From the NCBI GenBank assembly GCA_012031335.1, contig JAAUTT010000228.1:1-7005 (forward strand): a stretch of 7,005 nucleotides of DNA, read 5' to 3'. The position numbers and the translations under genes were made by a program. Below the pieces are notes generated by a model. It was not told where the DNA came from. It was given only the letters and a program-made list of their open reading frames with translations, and made no database searches. Of this stretch, positions 1 to 6,874 are shown in pieces. The stretch is from Bacteroidales bacterium (GTDB lineage Bacteria > Bacteroidota > Bacteroidia > Bacteroidales > JAAUTT01). The first letter of the stretch is position 1. Every line of letters starts with the position of its first letter.

Positions 1-735
1 TGGATTGGCTCAGCTGCCACCCAGTTGCCTTGCATAGCAAACAATTTGCCTAAAAATGCTTTGGCTGCCCAGTTGGGTTGCACGACCATTGTTGGCTCGT
101 TCGTATTTTGGAGGAAGGGCATTTGCCGCAGCTTTAAGGTTCTCTTCTGCAAAAGTGAAAACTTCACTTTGGGTGGAACGAGCAATGTTTAAGTTCTTAC
201 CGGTTTCTTCGAAACTTTTTCTCAGGGGAACTGATCCCCATAAGCTACCTAAATGGTAGTAAGCAAATCCAAGAAAGAACTGCGCTTCGCCAATCAAACG
301 CGTTTTAAGGGCAATATCACTTTCCTTTGTAGGAGTCCATTTGGTAACTACTTCAATAGCGTAGTTTGAGCGTAATACCATGCGGTATAAACGATCCCAG
401 GTTGGGGCCAGTGCAGAGTTTGATGCATCGTAAGCACCACGGGGGAGTTCAGCAATCTGTCCCTGTAGCGGAGTTAACGGTCCTGCTTCGTTAGCCAGAA
501 GGTCGAAGTTAAAATACCAGTCACGGCTAAACATCCCTTGGTGAAGCATAATTGAGTAAATCGCATTTACAGCTTTGGTGTTGTTTTCCGCATTTGTATA
601 ATAAGTTGTCGCATCAAAATTGTTTGGGTTCTTCATATCCAGGTACTCATCGTTACAAGCAGTAATGGTTATGAAGGCTATTAATATGAGAATAAGTTTA
701 TTTTCATATTTATTTTTTAAGTTATTATTCAACAA
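1..735 (-). CDS. SusD-like outer-membrane lipoprotein (RagB/SusD family), partial and frameshifted
   Basis: Surface glycan-binding lipoprotein that pairs with the adjacent SusC-like transporter. The precursor has a basic start, a hydrophobic stretch and the lipobox ITAC followed by NDE, placing the lipidated Cys at residue 27 counted from 735. Family features follow: the N-terminal NNF/YYT region, then an alpha-helical TPR-like stretch with LIGEAQFFLGFAYYHLGSLW, then VPL. The start is uncertain. The open frame begins at TTG 735, directly abutting the susC stop, and has no ATG before the lipobox. One extra A in the run at 701-704 would give ATG at 707 and the textbook precursor MKNKLILILIAFITITAC, 28 bp after susC. 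A second indel near 69-80 throws the frame into a stop at 10-12. The shifted frame continues with the family-typical AAKAFLGKLFAMQGNWVAAE to the window edge. Family assignment is firm; whether the gene is intact in the organism is not. Confidence 0.92.
69..80 (-). other. Frameshift site in the susD-like gene (one extra base)
   Basis: Upstream of here the frame reads ...NNGRATQ, as expected for SusD. After it the open frame turns into unrelated residues and stops at 10-12. Skipping one base (for example the C read from position 72, or one of the C's around 75-77) restores WAAKAFLGKLFAMQGNWVAAE, a typical SusD helix, open to position 1. The exact inserted base cannot be placed. Confidence 0.85.
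701..704 (-). other. Probable missing base in an A-run at the susD-like start
   Basis: On the minus strand the sequence is ATG followed by AAAA and TAAAC, with the ATG at 707-705. As it stands this ATG reads MKINLFSY and stops. With five A's it reads MKNKLILILIAFITITAC and joins the lipoprotein frame. This gives a canonical start and a normal susC-susD spacing, so a one-base deletion is more likely than a TTG start at 735. Confidence 0.75.
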
Positions 736-3700
736 TTAGAATGACACCTGGATTCCAAACAGGTAATTTTTTGGTAATGGAATTCCGAAGTCGTCAACTC
801 CACGTTCAGTATTACTGCCACCACCGAAGGATGGGTCATAGCCTGTGTATTTGGTCAGCGTAAGTGCATTTTCCATGGTAGCATAAATACGTAAGGAAGA
901 AATTGATTTATTCAGCCACTCATTTTTAATGGTGTAACCTAAAGTCAAAGTCTTCAGACGTAAATATGAACCATCCTCAATGTACCGGTCGGAGAAACGG
1001 GTATTTTTGTTAGGATCGGTTTTTTCAACGCGTGGTAAAGAAGCTCCGGTATCGCCATCATATTTCCATCTTTTCAGAAGTTCAGTTGAACCATTGAACG
1101 GACGTACACCACCTTCTAACCAATAGGTTCCGTTCCAGTTAACAATCTGAGATCCGTAAACACCCTGAACCACCATACGGAGGTCGAAATTTTTGAAATC
1201 GAAGGCAAGACTGGTACCATATGTCCATCTCGGCATTGCATTTCCTAAGTTGGTACGGTCCGCATCGGTAAGGTTGCCATCACCATTGAGGTCTTTAAAT
1301 CTTAAGTCGCCAGCAACGGCAGTAGTTCCGAATTTAGCATTGTATTCGTCAGCTTCAGCCTGTGTGTACATAATGCCATCAGTTTTATATCCATAGAAAT
1401 ATCCAATGGGGAACCCTGAAGCTGTGCGGGTTAAGAAACCAACTTCCGAACGATTAGCTCCAAAAATTGGTTGACCTTCACCAAGCGATTCAACATTGTT
1501 TTTGTTGTAAGCAGCATTGGCAATGATGTTGTAACCAAGTCCGAAAGCAGTGTTGCCTCTGTAACCTAATTGCATCTCTATACCTTTATTTGTTACTTCG
1601 GCAGCATTCTTGGTTTGAGCATTGTTGATACCTGTTGATAAGGGCACTGGAACAGGTACTAAGATACCAGCAGTTTCCTTATTATATATGTCAACAGAAA
1701 CTGATAATCTGTCGTTTAAGAAGCTGGCATCTAAACCGGCACCGGTAGTAGTTGTTTCTTCCCAACGAATTGTCGGAGAAGGAATTGAATTAACTGTTGC
1801 GCCATAAATTGCACTTCCAAGATCAAAGTTGGTTCCTAAAGGATATACAACAAAAGGATCGCTACCACCATAACCACCTAGATATATGTTCGAGTTAAAC
1901 AGGTACGAAGAAATTTGGTCGTTACCAGCTTTACCCCAGCTTCCTCTAATTTTTAGAGTTGATAACCAATCAACATTTTTCAGGAAATTTTCTTCCTTCA
2001 ATTTCCATCCTAACGCAACTGAAGGGAAGTATCCCCAGCGGTTGGTTGGAGCAAATTTAAAGGAAGCATCAGCCCGAAAGTTCACTGTTAAAAGGTAACG
2101 GTCGAGAAGAGAGTAGTTAACACGTCCAAAATACGACATTGAACCGGAGAAGCCAATGTTAGAACCTGCAATTGTAGCAGGACTACTTCCATTGGTTACT
2201 TTGCGAATTGGCATCGACTCGCCTCCAAATCCAGTACCTCTCGCTGTTATGTCATAATATCCATTTCCTTTCTCATAGTTAATACCTCCAAGTAATGAAA
2301 GGGAATTGTTTCCAAAAATTCTATCAAAAGTGATGTAGTTTTCGAACTTAGGATAATATCCAAGTGAATACCTTTCTTCCAGATAATTTGTTTGTTGAAC
2401 ACTATTCAGGTAATCTTTTTCACGCCAGTCTTGTGAGTGGTTTGTGTTAAATTCATATTGGAACCTGGAGTGGAAAATCAATCCTTTAAGGATCATAAAA
2501 TCAGCATAAACCTGGGTAAGAAGTTTATAATCGGTCCTTTCATGGAAGTCATAGGCCAAAGGAAGCATTGGGTTAACTGCATCATTCAAGTTACCTTCAT
2601 TTGTTATATTGGAGTATTTGCCAGGGTTTGTCGAAGTTTCGCTAAAAACACCAACATAAGGAGCCCAACGTAAAGCGCCCATAATATCGCCTTCTAAACC
2701 TGTATCTTTAATCTGACGGAAAAGTGTATTGTTTCCTAAGGTAAGGCGTTTCCCAATTTTACTTTCCACGTTTGCTTTCAGGTTGTAACGCTCATAATTG
2801 AAATCACCACGTGTTGAACCCTGATTGAAATACCCTGCCGAGAAACGATATTTTATATTTTCAGTACCACCATTAATGTCGAAGTTATGGCTCTGAGCTG
2901 ATGCAGTGCGGAATAATTCTTCCTGCATGTCAGAACGGTCAGTACGGGTATAATTTTCATCATCAAAAACAGATGGCATGCCAGCAGGTTTGTCCCAGCG
3001 TTTGGTAGTTTTGTTATAATCGCCACCTTGAATATCATATACCAGGTCAACATAATCACTGGCTTTAAGCATATCAAGTTTTTTACCTGGAGTTGAAATT
3101 CCATAATATCCGTCGTATGTTAAACGAGGTTTACCGGATTTCCCTTTTTTGGTAGTAATAATGATAACACCATTAGCACCTCTAGACCCATAAATTGCAG
3201 CTGCAGAAGCATCTTTTAATACGTCGATACTTTCGATTTCAGACGGAGCAACCATGTCAACGTCCCCTACCATTCCATCAATAATAGCCAGAGGACCTGT
3301 GCTGTTTATAGAGGTTGTACCACGGATTTTAATGTTCATGCCGCCACCTGGACGTCCGCCCTGGGTTGCAGCTACTTCAACACCAGCTACACGGCCTTGC
3401 ATCATCTGACCTACGTTGGCAACAGAACTGTTACCCAAATCTTTCGATTGAATGGATGAAACAGCGCCGGTTAAGTCTTTTTTCTTAACGGTACCGTAAC
3501 CAACAACTACCACTTCCTCAAGTTTGGCAATATCCTGTACTAAAATTATATCAACTACTGCACGGCCATTAACAGCCACAACTTCGTTCATATATCCAAT
3601 ATACGAAAATACCAGGTTTACATTTGGATTGTCTACTTCAAGGGAGTATTTACCATTGGTGTCTGTAGTTGTACCAATTGTTGTTCCTTCAACAATTACA

Positions 3701-3921
3701 TTAACACCGGGTAGGGGTTGACTTTCTTCCGATGAAAGCACTGTTCCCGATACTTTAAATTTTTGAACAACAGTTTCGTTAGTACTCACATTGGAGGCGC
3801 TCACAACCGTTAAATTCATGGTTATGGCAACAAGTAGTAAAAGCGTGATTTTAAAAATACAAAAAAGTCTTTTGTGGGAATTTTTTGGCAATAGTATCCC
3901 AAGTGCAAATTTTTTTTGCAT
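736..3921 (-). CDS. SusC-like TonB-dependent outer-membrane transporter (SusC/RagA family)
   Basis: Complete 1061-residue outer-membrane transporter that imports oligosaccharides captured by its SusD partner, powered by TonB/ExbBD. In order: an N-terminal signal sequence with a hydrophobic core at about 24-40 and probable cleavage near VSAS at 40-43; a carboxypeptidase-regulatory-like beta domain at about 57-130 (KVSGTV...PLPGVNVIVEGT); a TonB-box-like segment EEVVVVGYG at 135-143; the plug at about 146-258 (QGRVAGVEV, IRGTTSIN, DVLKDASAAAIYGSRGANGVI); then the beta barrel. An EF-hand-like loop DLNGDGNLTDAD lies at about 875-887, common in this family. The C-terminus is aromatic, FGIQVSF, as expected for barrel assembly. 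No STN domain is visible between the signal sequence and the regulatory-like domain. The ATG at 3921 is followed by an eight-A run. susD follows, either abutting at TTG 735 or 28 bp later at ATG 707. Confidence 0.96.
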   Translation of the reverse strand: MQKKFALGILLPKNSHKRLFCIFKITLLLLVAITMNLTVVSASNVSTNETVVQKFKVSGTVLSSEESQPLPGVNVIVEGTTIGTTTDTNGKYSLEVDNPNVNLVFSYIGYMNEVVAVNGRAVVDIILVQDIAKLEEVVVVGYGTVKKKDLTGAVSSIQSKDLGNSSVANVGQMMQGRVAGVEVAATQGGRPGGGMNIKIRGTTSINSTGPLAIIDGMVGDVDMVAPSEIESIDVLKDASAAAIYGSRGANGVIIITTKKGKSGKPRLTYDGYYGISTPGKKLDMLKASDYVDLVYDIQGGDYNKTTKRWDKPAGMPSVFDDENYTRTDRSDMQEELFRTASAQSHNFDINGGTENIKYRFSAGYFNQGSTRGDFNYERYNLKANVESKIGKRLTLGNNTLFRQIKDTGLEGDIMGALRWAPYVGVFSETSTNPGKYSNITNEGNLNDAVNPMLPLAYDFHERTDYKLLTQVYADFMILKGLIFHSRFQYEFNTNHSQDWREKDYLNSVQQTNYLEERYSLGYYPKFENYITFDRIFGNNSLSLLGGINYEKGNGYYDITARGTGFGGESMPIRKVTNGSSPATIAGSNIGFSGSMSYFGRVNYSLLDRYLLTVNFRADASFKFAPTNRWGYFPSVALGWKLKEENFLKNVDWLSTLKIRGSWGKAGNDQISSYLFNSNIYLGGYGGSDPFVVYPLGTNFDLGSAIYGATVNSIPSPTIRWEETTTTGAGLDASFLNDRLSVSVDIYNKETAGILVPVPVPLSTGINNAQTKNAAEVTNKGIEMQLGYRGNTAFGLGYNIIANAAYNKNNVESLGEGQPIFGANRSEVGFLTRTASGFPIGYFYGYKTDGIMYTQAEADEYNAKFGTTAVAGDLRFKDLNGDGNLTDADRTNLGNAMPRWTYGTSLAFDFKNFDLRMVVQGVYGSQIVNWNGTYWLEGGVRPFNGSTELLKRWKYDGDTGASLPRVEKTDPNKNTRFSDRYIEDGSYLRLKTLTLGYTIKNEWLNKSISSLRIYATMENALTLTKYTGYDPSFGGGSNTERGVDDFGIPLPKNYLFGIQVSF

Positions 3922-3948
3922 ACATATTAGTTTTAAAGTTAGTAATTA

Positions 3949-3966
3949 CCAATGCTTCAGCACTGG
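3949..3966 (-). promoter_or_regulatory. Hairpin in the susC-like leader
   Basis: The minus strand reads CCAGTGCTGAAGCATTGG, a seven-pair stem (one G-U pair) closed by a TGAA tetraloop. It ends 28 bases before the susC start and has no T-run after it, so it is not a terminator. A role in leader stability or translation control is inference. Confidence 0.35.
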
Positions 3967-3994
3967 CGAAATGCGGAAAATTGATTTTATAATA

Positions 3995-4012
3995 GTAACG
4001 TTATAACGCTAC
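3995..4012. promoter_or_regulatory. Imperfect palindrome upstream of the susC-like gene, possible operator
   Basis: GTAACGTTATAACGCTAC is an 18-bp inverted repeat matching in eight of nine pairs (mismatch at 3998/4009). It lies 74-91 bp before the susC ATG, in the spacer that should hold the susC promoter. No vegetative Bacteroidota -7 box (TAnnTTTG) is seen here, which would fit ECF-type control. A regulator binding here is inference. Confidence 0.35.
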
Positions 4013-4056
4013 CTTTTGAGGTGTAAATGTCTTTTACTTTTTAATCATCATAGGCT

Positions 4057-4084
4057 TAGTTTTAAGTTGTTAATAGTTTTAGTT
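4057..4084. repeat. Short direct repeat in the anti-sigma/susC spacer
   Basis: TAGTTTTAAGTT at 4057-4068 and TAGTTTTAGTT at 4074-4084 differ by one base and are 17 bp apart start to start. The region is very AT-rich, so this could be chance. It sits 16-43 bp after the anti-sigma stop and 136-163 bp before the susC start. Confidence 0.25.
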
Positions 4085-4099
4085 CAGTGTTATAGTGTT

Positions 4100-5205
4100 T
4101 TATTTTAATTCTGTTATTGTAACCTCCTTGGTTTTTGGGTTTATCTCGTATTTAATAGGAGTAGTGAGCTTAACTACTTCCAATACCTGGATAATGCTGT
4201 TTGCATTCTGGAATTTTCCTTTATACCTGTATCCCTTAAGTTTCTGATCTTTTATTGTGATTTTTACATTAAACCATCGTTGGAGTTTAAAGGCTATTTC
4301 TTCAAAAGATTCGTTGTTAAAGCTTAAAGTTTGATCTTTCCACGAGGCAATGTAATCAGCTTCCTCGTCATTCAATGAAACTTTCCTTAGTTCAATTGGC
4401 TCAACACCTGATTTTGGTTCATCCTTTTCTTTCTTTCCTGAGATATACATTTTTTTGTTTTCCTTAAGGAAAGTGGCTTTTTCTTTTTTATTCAGAATTA
4501 CCACATCTTTAATTTCTTCAGTACTGTTCTCGAGACTAACTGTACCTGTGATTACGGTTGTTTCAATTGTTCCAAGATCGGGATATGACCTTACATTAAA
4601 GCTTGTACCCAAAACTTTTTATTGTGATATTATCTGTGCGGACAATAAATGTTTTTGTAGTATCGCGGGTTACATTAAAATAAGCTTCTCCAATAAGAAA
4701 AACTTCCCGGTTCTGTTGACCAAAGGTATTGGCATATTTAAGGGTTGTACCGCTATTGAGCCATATATTAGTGCCATCTGGAAGTGTAATTTCCTTCTTT
4801 TGTCCATCCAGAGTTTTAAGCTCAGTATAAGTAACCGGAACTTCTTTTTGATATATGTCAATATATTTGTAACCTGCAAACCAAGTCCAAAATGAATACT
4901 GCTGCGGCTGCATATTTGAAAATGGATATATAAACCCGTTTTTTACTTTTTAATGTGATGGATTTACCATCCTTCAAACTGGCTTTAAGATTTGTCCAGG
5001 AATTGTCAGTATTGGTTTTATCTTCAATATTTTGCTGGGAAGCCATCCAAATTTCTTTAAAATCAAAGAAATATTTCTGGTTTGCCTCGTTATCTTTCAG
5101 CCACGTTAAAAGAAATAAATTTTCTTCCTCCGTAGCCTCGTTTAACAAGTGCCGGATAATAATTGTATCTGTATTTTTAATTTGCTTCTCCATATGCGTA
5201 TTCAT
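4100..5205 (-). CDS. FecR-family anti-sigma factor, broken by two frameshifts
   Basis: Single-pass inner-membrane anti-sigma factor, expected to bind the ECF sigma factor encoded just upstream and pass on an envelope signal. Three overlapping reading frames (4858-5205, 4596-4913, 4100-4612) together give one ordinary FecR protein of about 367 residues. The N-terminal cytoplasmic part spans about 1-95 (RHLLNEATEEENLFLLTWLK). A membrane segment lies near 98-117 (KYAAAAVFIL... then FAGYKYI). The periplasmic FecR domain contains LDGQKKEITLPDGTNIWLNS, GEAYFNVTRD and LGTSFNVRSY. The C-terminal DUF4974/STN-like domain runs LSFNNESFEEIAFKLQRWFN to VTITEL. The ATG at 5205 is used, with ATG 5193 as an alternative. 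The apparent starts at 4913 and 4612 (a TTG) are artefacts of the breaks. It lies 67 bp after the sigma gene with no terminator between, so they are probably co-transcribed. Confidence 0.9.
4616..4620 (-). other. Frameshift in an A-run of the anti-sigma gene (one extra A)
   Basis: The minus strand reads ATA then AAAAGTTTTGGG, with five A's after the T. Four A's would give ITIKVLGTSFNVRSYP, the conserved end of the FecR domain. Five A's give IKSFGYKL and a stop. The missing continuity and the conserved V-L-G-T-S-F-N-V-R motif make an inserted A very likely. Confidence 0.9.
4881..4890 (-). other. Frameshift in the anti-sigma membrane segment (one extra base)
   Basis: Upstream, the frame ends KYAAAAVFILDLVCRLQIY. 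Downstream, the frame reads FAGYKYIDIYQKEVPV. Dropping one G, at either GG in the TTTTGGACTTGG stretch, joins them as VFILTWFAGYKYI or VFILDLFAGYKYI. The first lacks the charged Asp in the membrane segment and is slightly preferred. Confidence 0.87.
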
Positions 5206-5272
5206 TAATAAGTCAATTAACTTTTATTTTCTACTTATCAAGCGGTTGTTATTTTTTTAAAAAATGACCAAA

Positions 5273-5833
5273 TTAATCTTTTAACGATTCTTTTAATGTT
5301 TTTAAAGCTCTGTAAATCTGTGTTTCAACTGTTCGTACTGACACTTCCAGTTTTTTCGCTATTTCATGGCTTTTTAATCCGTTATACCGGCTAAGTTCGA
5401 AAGTATGCCGGCATTGTTCAGGTAAAGAGTTTATTGATTGTTTGATTTTATTGTTCAGTTCTTTTTCGTAAAGTTTATGAAAAGGCTCATCGGTATTCAT
5501 GTAATAGTCGGACTCCATTTTACTGAATTCAATCATGGTTTTATCTGAATATTTTTGTTCTATGCTTTTATGCTTTATATAATTGGCACATTGGTTTTTT
5601 ACAGCAGTGAAAAGATAAGCCCGTAATGAAATGTTTATGGTTAGATTATTTTTATTTTCCCAAAGGTTAAGAAATATTTCCTGAACAATGTCTCTTGATG
5701 TTTCCCAGTCGTCCAGAAATTTATGGGCAAAAGCTACCATCTGAGGCTGGTTCGTTTTGAAAAAATGCTCAAATGCTTCAAGATCGTTATTCCTGAAGTC
5801 GTCCAAGAGCTTATTTTCATCAAATTTCTGCAT
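5273..5833 (-). CDS. ECF-type RNA polymerase sigma-70 factor
   Basis: Complete 186-residue extracytoplasmic-function sigma factor, starting at ATG 5833 (MQKFDENKLLDDF) and ending KESLKD. Region 2, binding core polymerase and the -10 element, spans about 18-90 and includes FAHKFLDDWETSRDIVQEIF and LNLWENK. Region 4 spans about 128-183 with the helix-turn-helix KSHEIAKKLEVSVRTVETQI and then YRALKTL, which reads the -35 element. Regions 1 and 3 are absent, as usual for the group, and length is normal. The variable linker (about 91-127) is rich in charged residues. The anti-sigma gene follows 67 bp downstream, and the SusC/SusD genes after it are the likely targets. Its own promoter should lie between the terminator at 5967-5992 and 5834, but no convincing TAnnTTTG box is visible there. 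Frame and composition are intact. Confidence 0.95.
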   Translation of the reverse strand: MQKFDENKLLDDFRNNDLEAFEHFFKTNQPQMVAFAHKFLDDWETSRDIVQEIFLNLWENKNNLTINISLRAYLFTAVKNQCANYIKHKSIEQKYSDKTMIEFSKMESDYYMNTDEPFHKLYEKELNNKIKQSINSLPEQCRHTFELSRYNGLKSHEIAKKLEVSVRTVETQIYRALKTLKESLKD

Positions 5834-5966
5834 TATTTTAGGACTTAGTTTAACCGGTGAATTTAATTAAAAAAATAAAATAACTTGGAGAGAGTTGAGG
5901 ATTATTGAGCATCAGAAGATAGCCCATAGTTTTTAGCTTCAACATATCTTGCTGGGGCTGAAATAG

Positions 5967-5992
5967 AAAAAGCTGCAGAATATGCAGCTTTT
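5967..5992 (-). terminator. Intrinsic terminator after the esterase gene
   Basis: A perfect ten-pair stem, AAAAGCTGCA at 5968-5977 and its complement at 5983-5992, closes a five-base loop. On the minus strand it is followed by a run of five T's, counting the end of the stem, and then CTATTT. It lies 22 bases past the esterase stop, so it ends that transcript and separates the esterase from the sigma gene. Confidence 0.8.
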
Positions 5993-6014
5993 GAAAAGAC
6001 GGAGGCTGGTTTTT

Positions 6015-6757
6015 TTATTTTAGGGCAAGCTTAATTGCCTGCTCTGCCAATGGCCCCATTACATTGTATCCTTCCAGGTTAGGGTGAACACCATCGGTGG
6101 TTAATTCAGTTTTTAGTCCATTTCGTTCATCTGCCATATTTGTAAAATAATCGAGATATATAAACCCTTTTAATTTGGCATATTCTTTTATCCAATTGTT
6201 AAGAGCAACTATTTTTTCAGCTGGTTGAAGTCCGGGCCGCCATGGAAAGTCATATGCAGGAATAACCGATGCAAGAATTACAGTTATACCGTTGGCTTTT
6301 GCTATTTCACACATAGAGGCAATATTGTCCTCTATCATTTCGAGTGTTGATAATCCTGTGTTTCCTGCAATATCATTCACGCCAGCATTTATAAGCACTA
6401 TTGCAGGCTTTAGATTCACCACGTCCTGCCGAAAACGGATAAGCATTTGTGGCGTTGTTTGCCCACTGATGCCGCGATTTATGTATGGTTTTCCGGCAAA
6501 AAATTCAGGATTCAGTCTGCTCCATCCCTCGGTTATAGAATTTCCCATGAAAACAACCCGTTTTTCGCCATTTACTGGTAAACCAATATTTTCATTATCT
6601 GTGCGGTAACGTTTAAGATTTGCCCAGTCCATATTCTGTCGTGCTATTTCTGCCTTTTGTTTTTCGGTTAAGGGTTCGGCATTTTCCTGTGCATCTATGT
6701 AATTGCCTGTAATAATTAATATAACGATTAAAAAAGTTTTAATATTTGTTTTTTCAT
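6015..6757 (-). CDS. Secreted SGNH/GDSL-family esterase (uninterrupted frame 6015-6632)
   Basis: Serine esterase of the SGNH-hydrolase fold; members remove acyl groups from lipids or acetylated sugars. Counting from the in-frame ATG at 6632 (205 residues), block I is FMGNSITEGW with nucleophile Ser32. Block II holds Gly54/Gly57 in RGISGQTT. Block III is NAGVNDI with Asn86, and block V is DGVHPN with Asp180 and His183. GNS replaces the classical GDS. All four catalytic blocks are present, so the domain looks active. The ATG at 6632 is probably not the real start. An ATG at 6757 plus one extra A in the run at 6749-6754 gives MKKTNIKTFLIVILIITGNY, then IDAQ, a classical signal peptide joined in frame through 18 more residues, for 247 residues in all. 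The sequence does not reveal the substrate. Its place beside a SusC/SusD locus suggests polysaccharide deacylation, which is inference. Confidence 0.88.
6749..6754 (-). other. Frameshift in an A-run inside the esterase signal peptide (one missing A)
   Basis: After the ATG at 6757 the minus strand has six A's before C, reading MKKQILKLF and then a stop. Seven A's would read MKKTNIKTFLIVILIITG and connect to the SGNH frame. The downstream frame is open back to an in-frame TAG just before the ATG and contains no other usable start. Confidence 0.85.
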
Positions 6758-6779
6758 AAGGCTAATTTTTGGTTAAGAT

Positions 6780-6787
6780 CAAAAATA
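6780..6787 (-). promoter_or_regulatory. Possible -7 promoter element for the esterase
   Basis: The minus strand has TATTTTTG, matching the Bacteroidota housekeeping -7 consensus TAnnTTTG, 22 bases before the ATG at 6757. The terminator at 6823-6850 means the esterase needs its own promoter here. No clear TTTG is seen at the -33 position, and the region is AT-rich, so the call is weak. Confidence 0.35.
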
Positions 6788-6822
6788 GTAAAATACAGGT
6801 TTTTATGATGAAATTTAAATTG

Positions 6823-6850
6823 AAAAAAGAGGTGATTACGCACCTCTTTT
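6823..6850 (-). terminator. Intrinsic terminator after the upstream edge gene, possibly bidirectional
   Basis: A perfect ten-pair stem, AAAAGAGGTG at 6825-6834 and CACCTCTTTT at 6841-6850, encloses the loop ATTACG. The minus strand has six T's at the end of the hairpin, the plus strand four. It lies 24 bases past a minus-strand stop codon at 6875-6877, so it most likely ends the gene entering from the right edge. Confidence 0.8.
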
Positions 6851-6874
6851 CTAACTAACCAAGCAAACAACCGG

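Noticed and set aside
1193..1396. Plus-strand open frames opposite susC, such as 1193-1396, 1622-1807, 1886-2098, 2437-2673 and 3524-3721
   Set aside because: They lie opposite a full-length conserved SusC frame and their translations show no recognisable motif; they are shadows.
2853..3104. An 83-residue minus-strand open frame inside susC
   Set aside because: It is in another frame of the intact SusC coding sequence and reads as low-complexity hydrophobic shadow; SusC itself continues undisturbed across it.
4455..4895. A 146-residue plus-strand open frame opposite the anti-sigma gene
   Set aside because: The minus strand carries recognisable FecR sequence across the whole stretch, while the plus-strand translation has no domain features.
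5252..5264. T7A6 self-complementary run between the sigma and anti-sigma genes
   Set aside because: It has no loop and no GC stem, so it is not a terminator; it is simply AT-rich spacer.
5834..5966. A possible promoter for the sigma gene, TTGAAG at 5938-5943 with TATCTTCT 15 bases later
   Set aside because: The -7 candidate matches TAnnTTTG poorly and the TTG-to-TA distance of 18 bases is slightly short; not strong enough to annotate.
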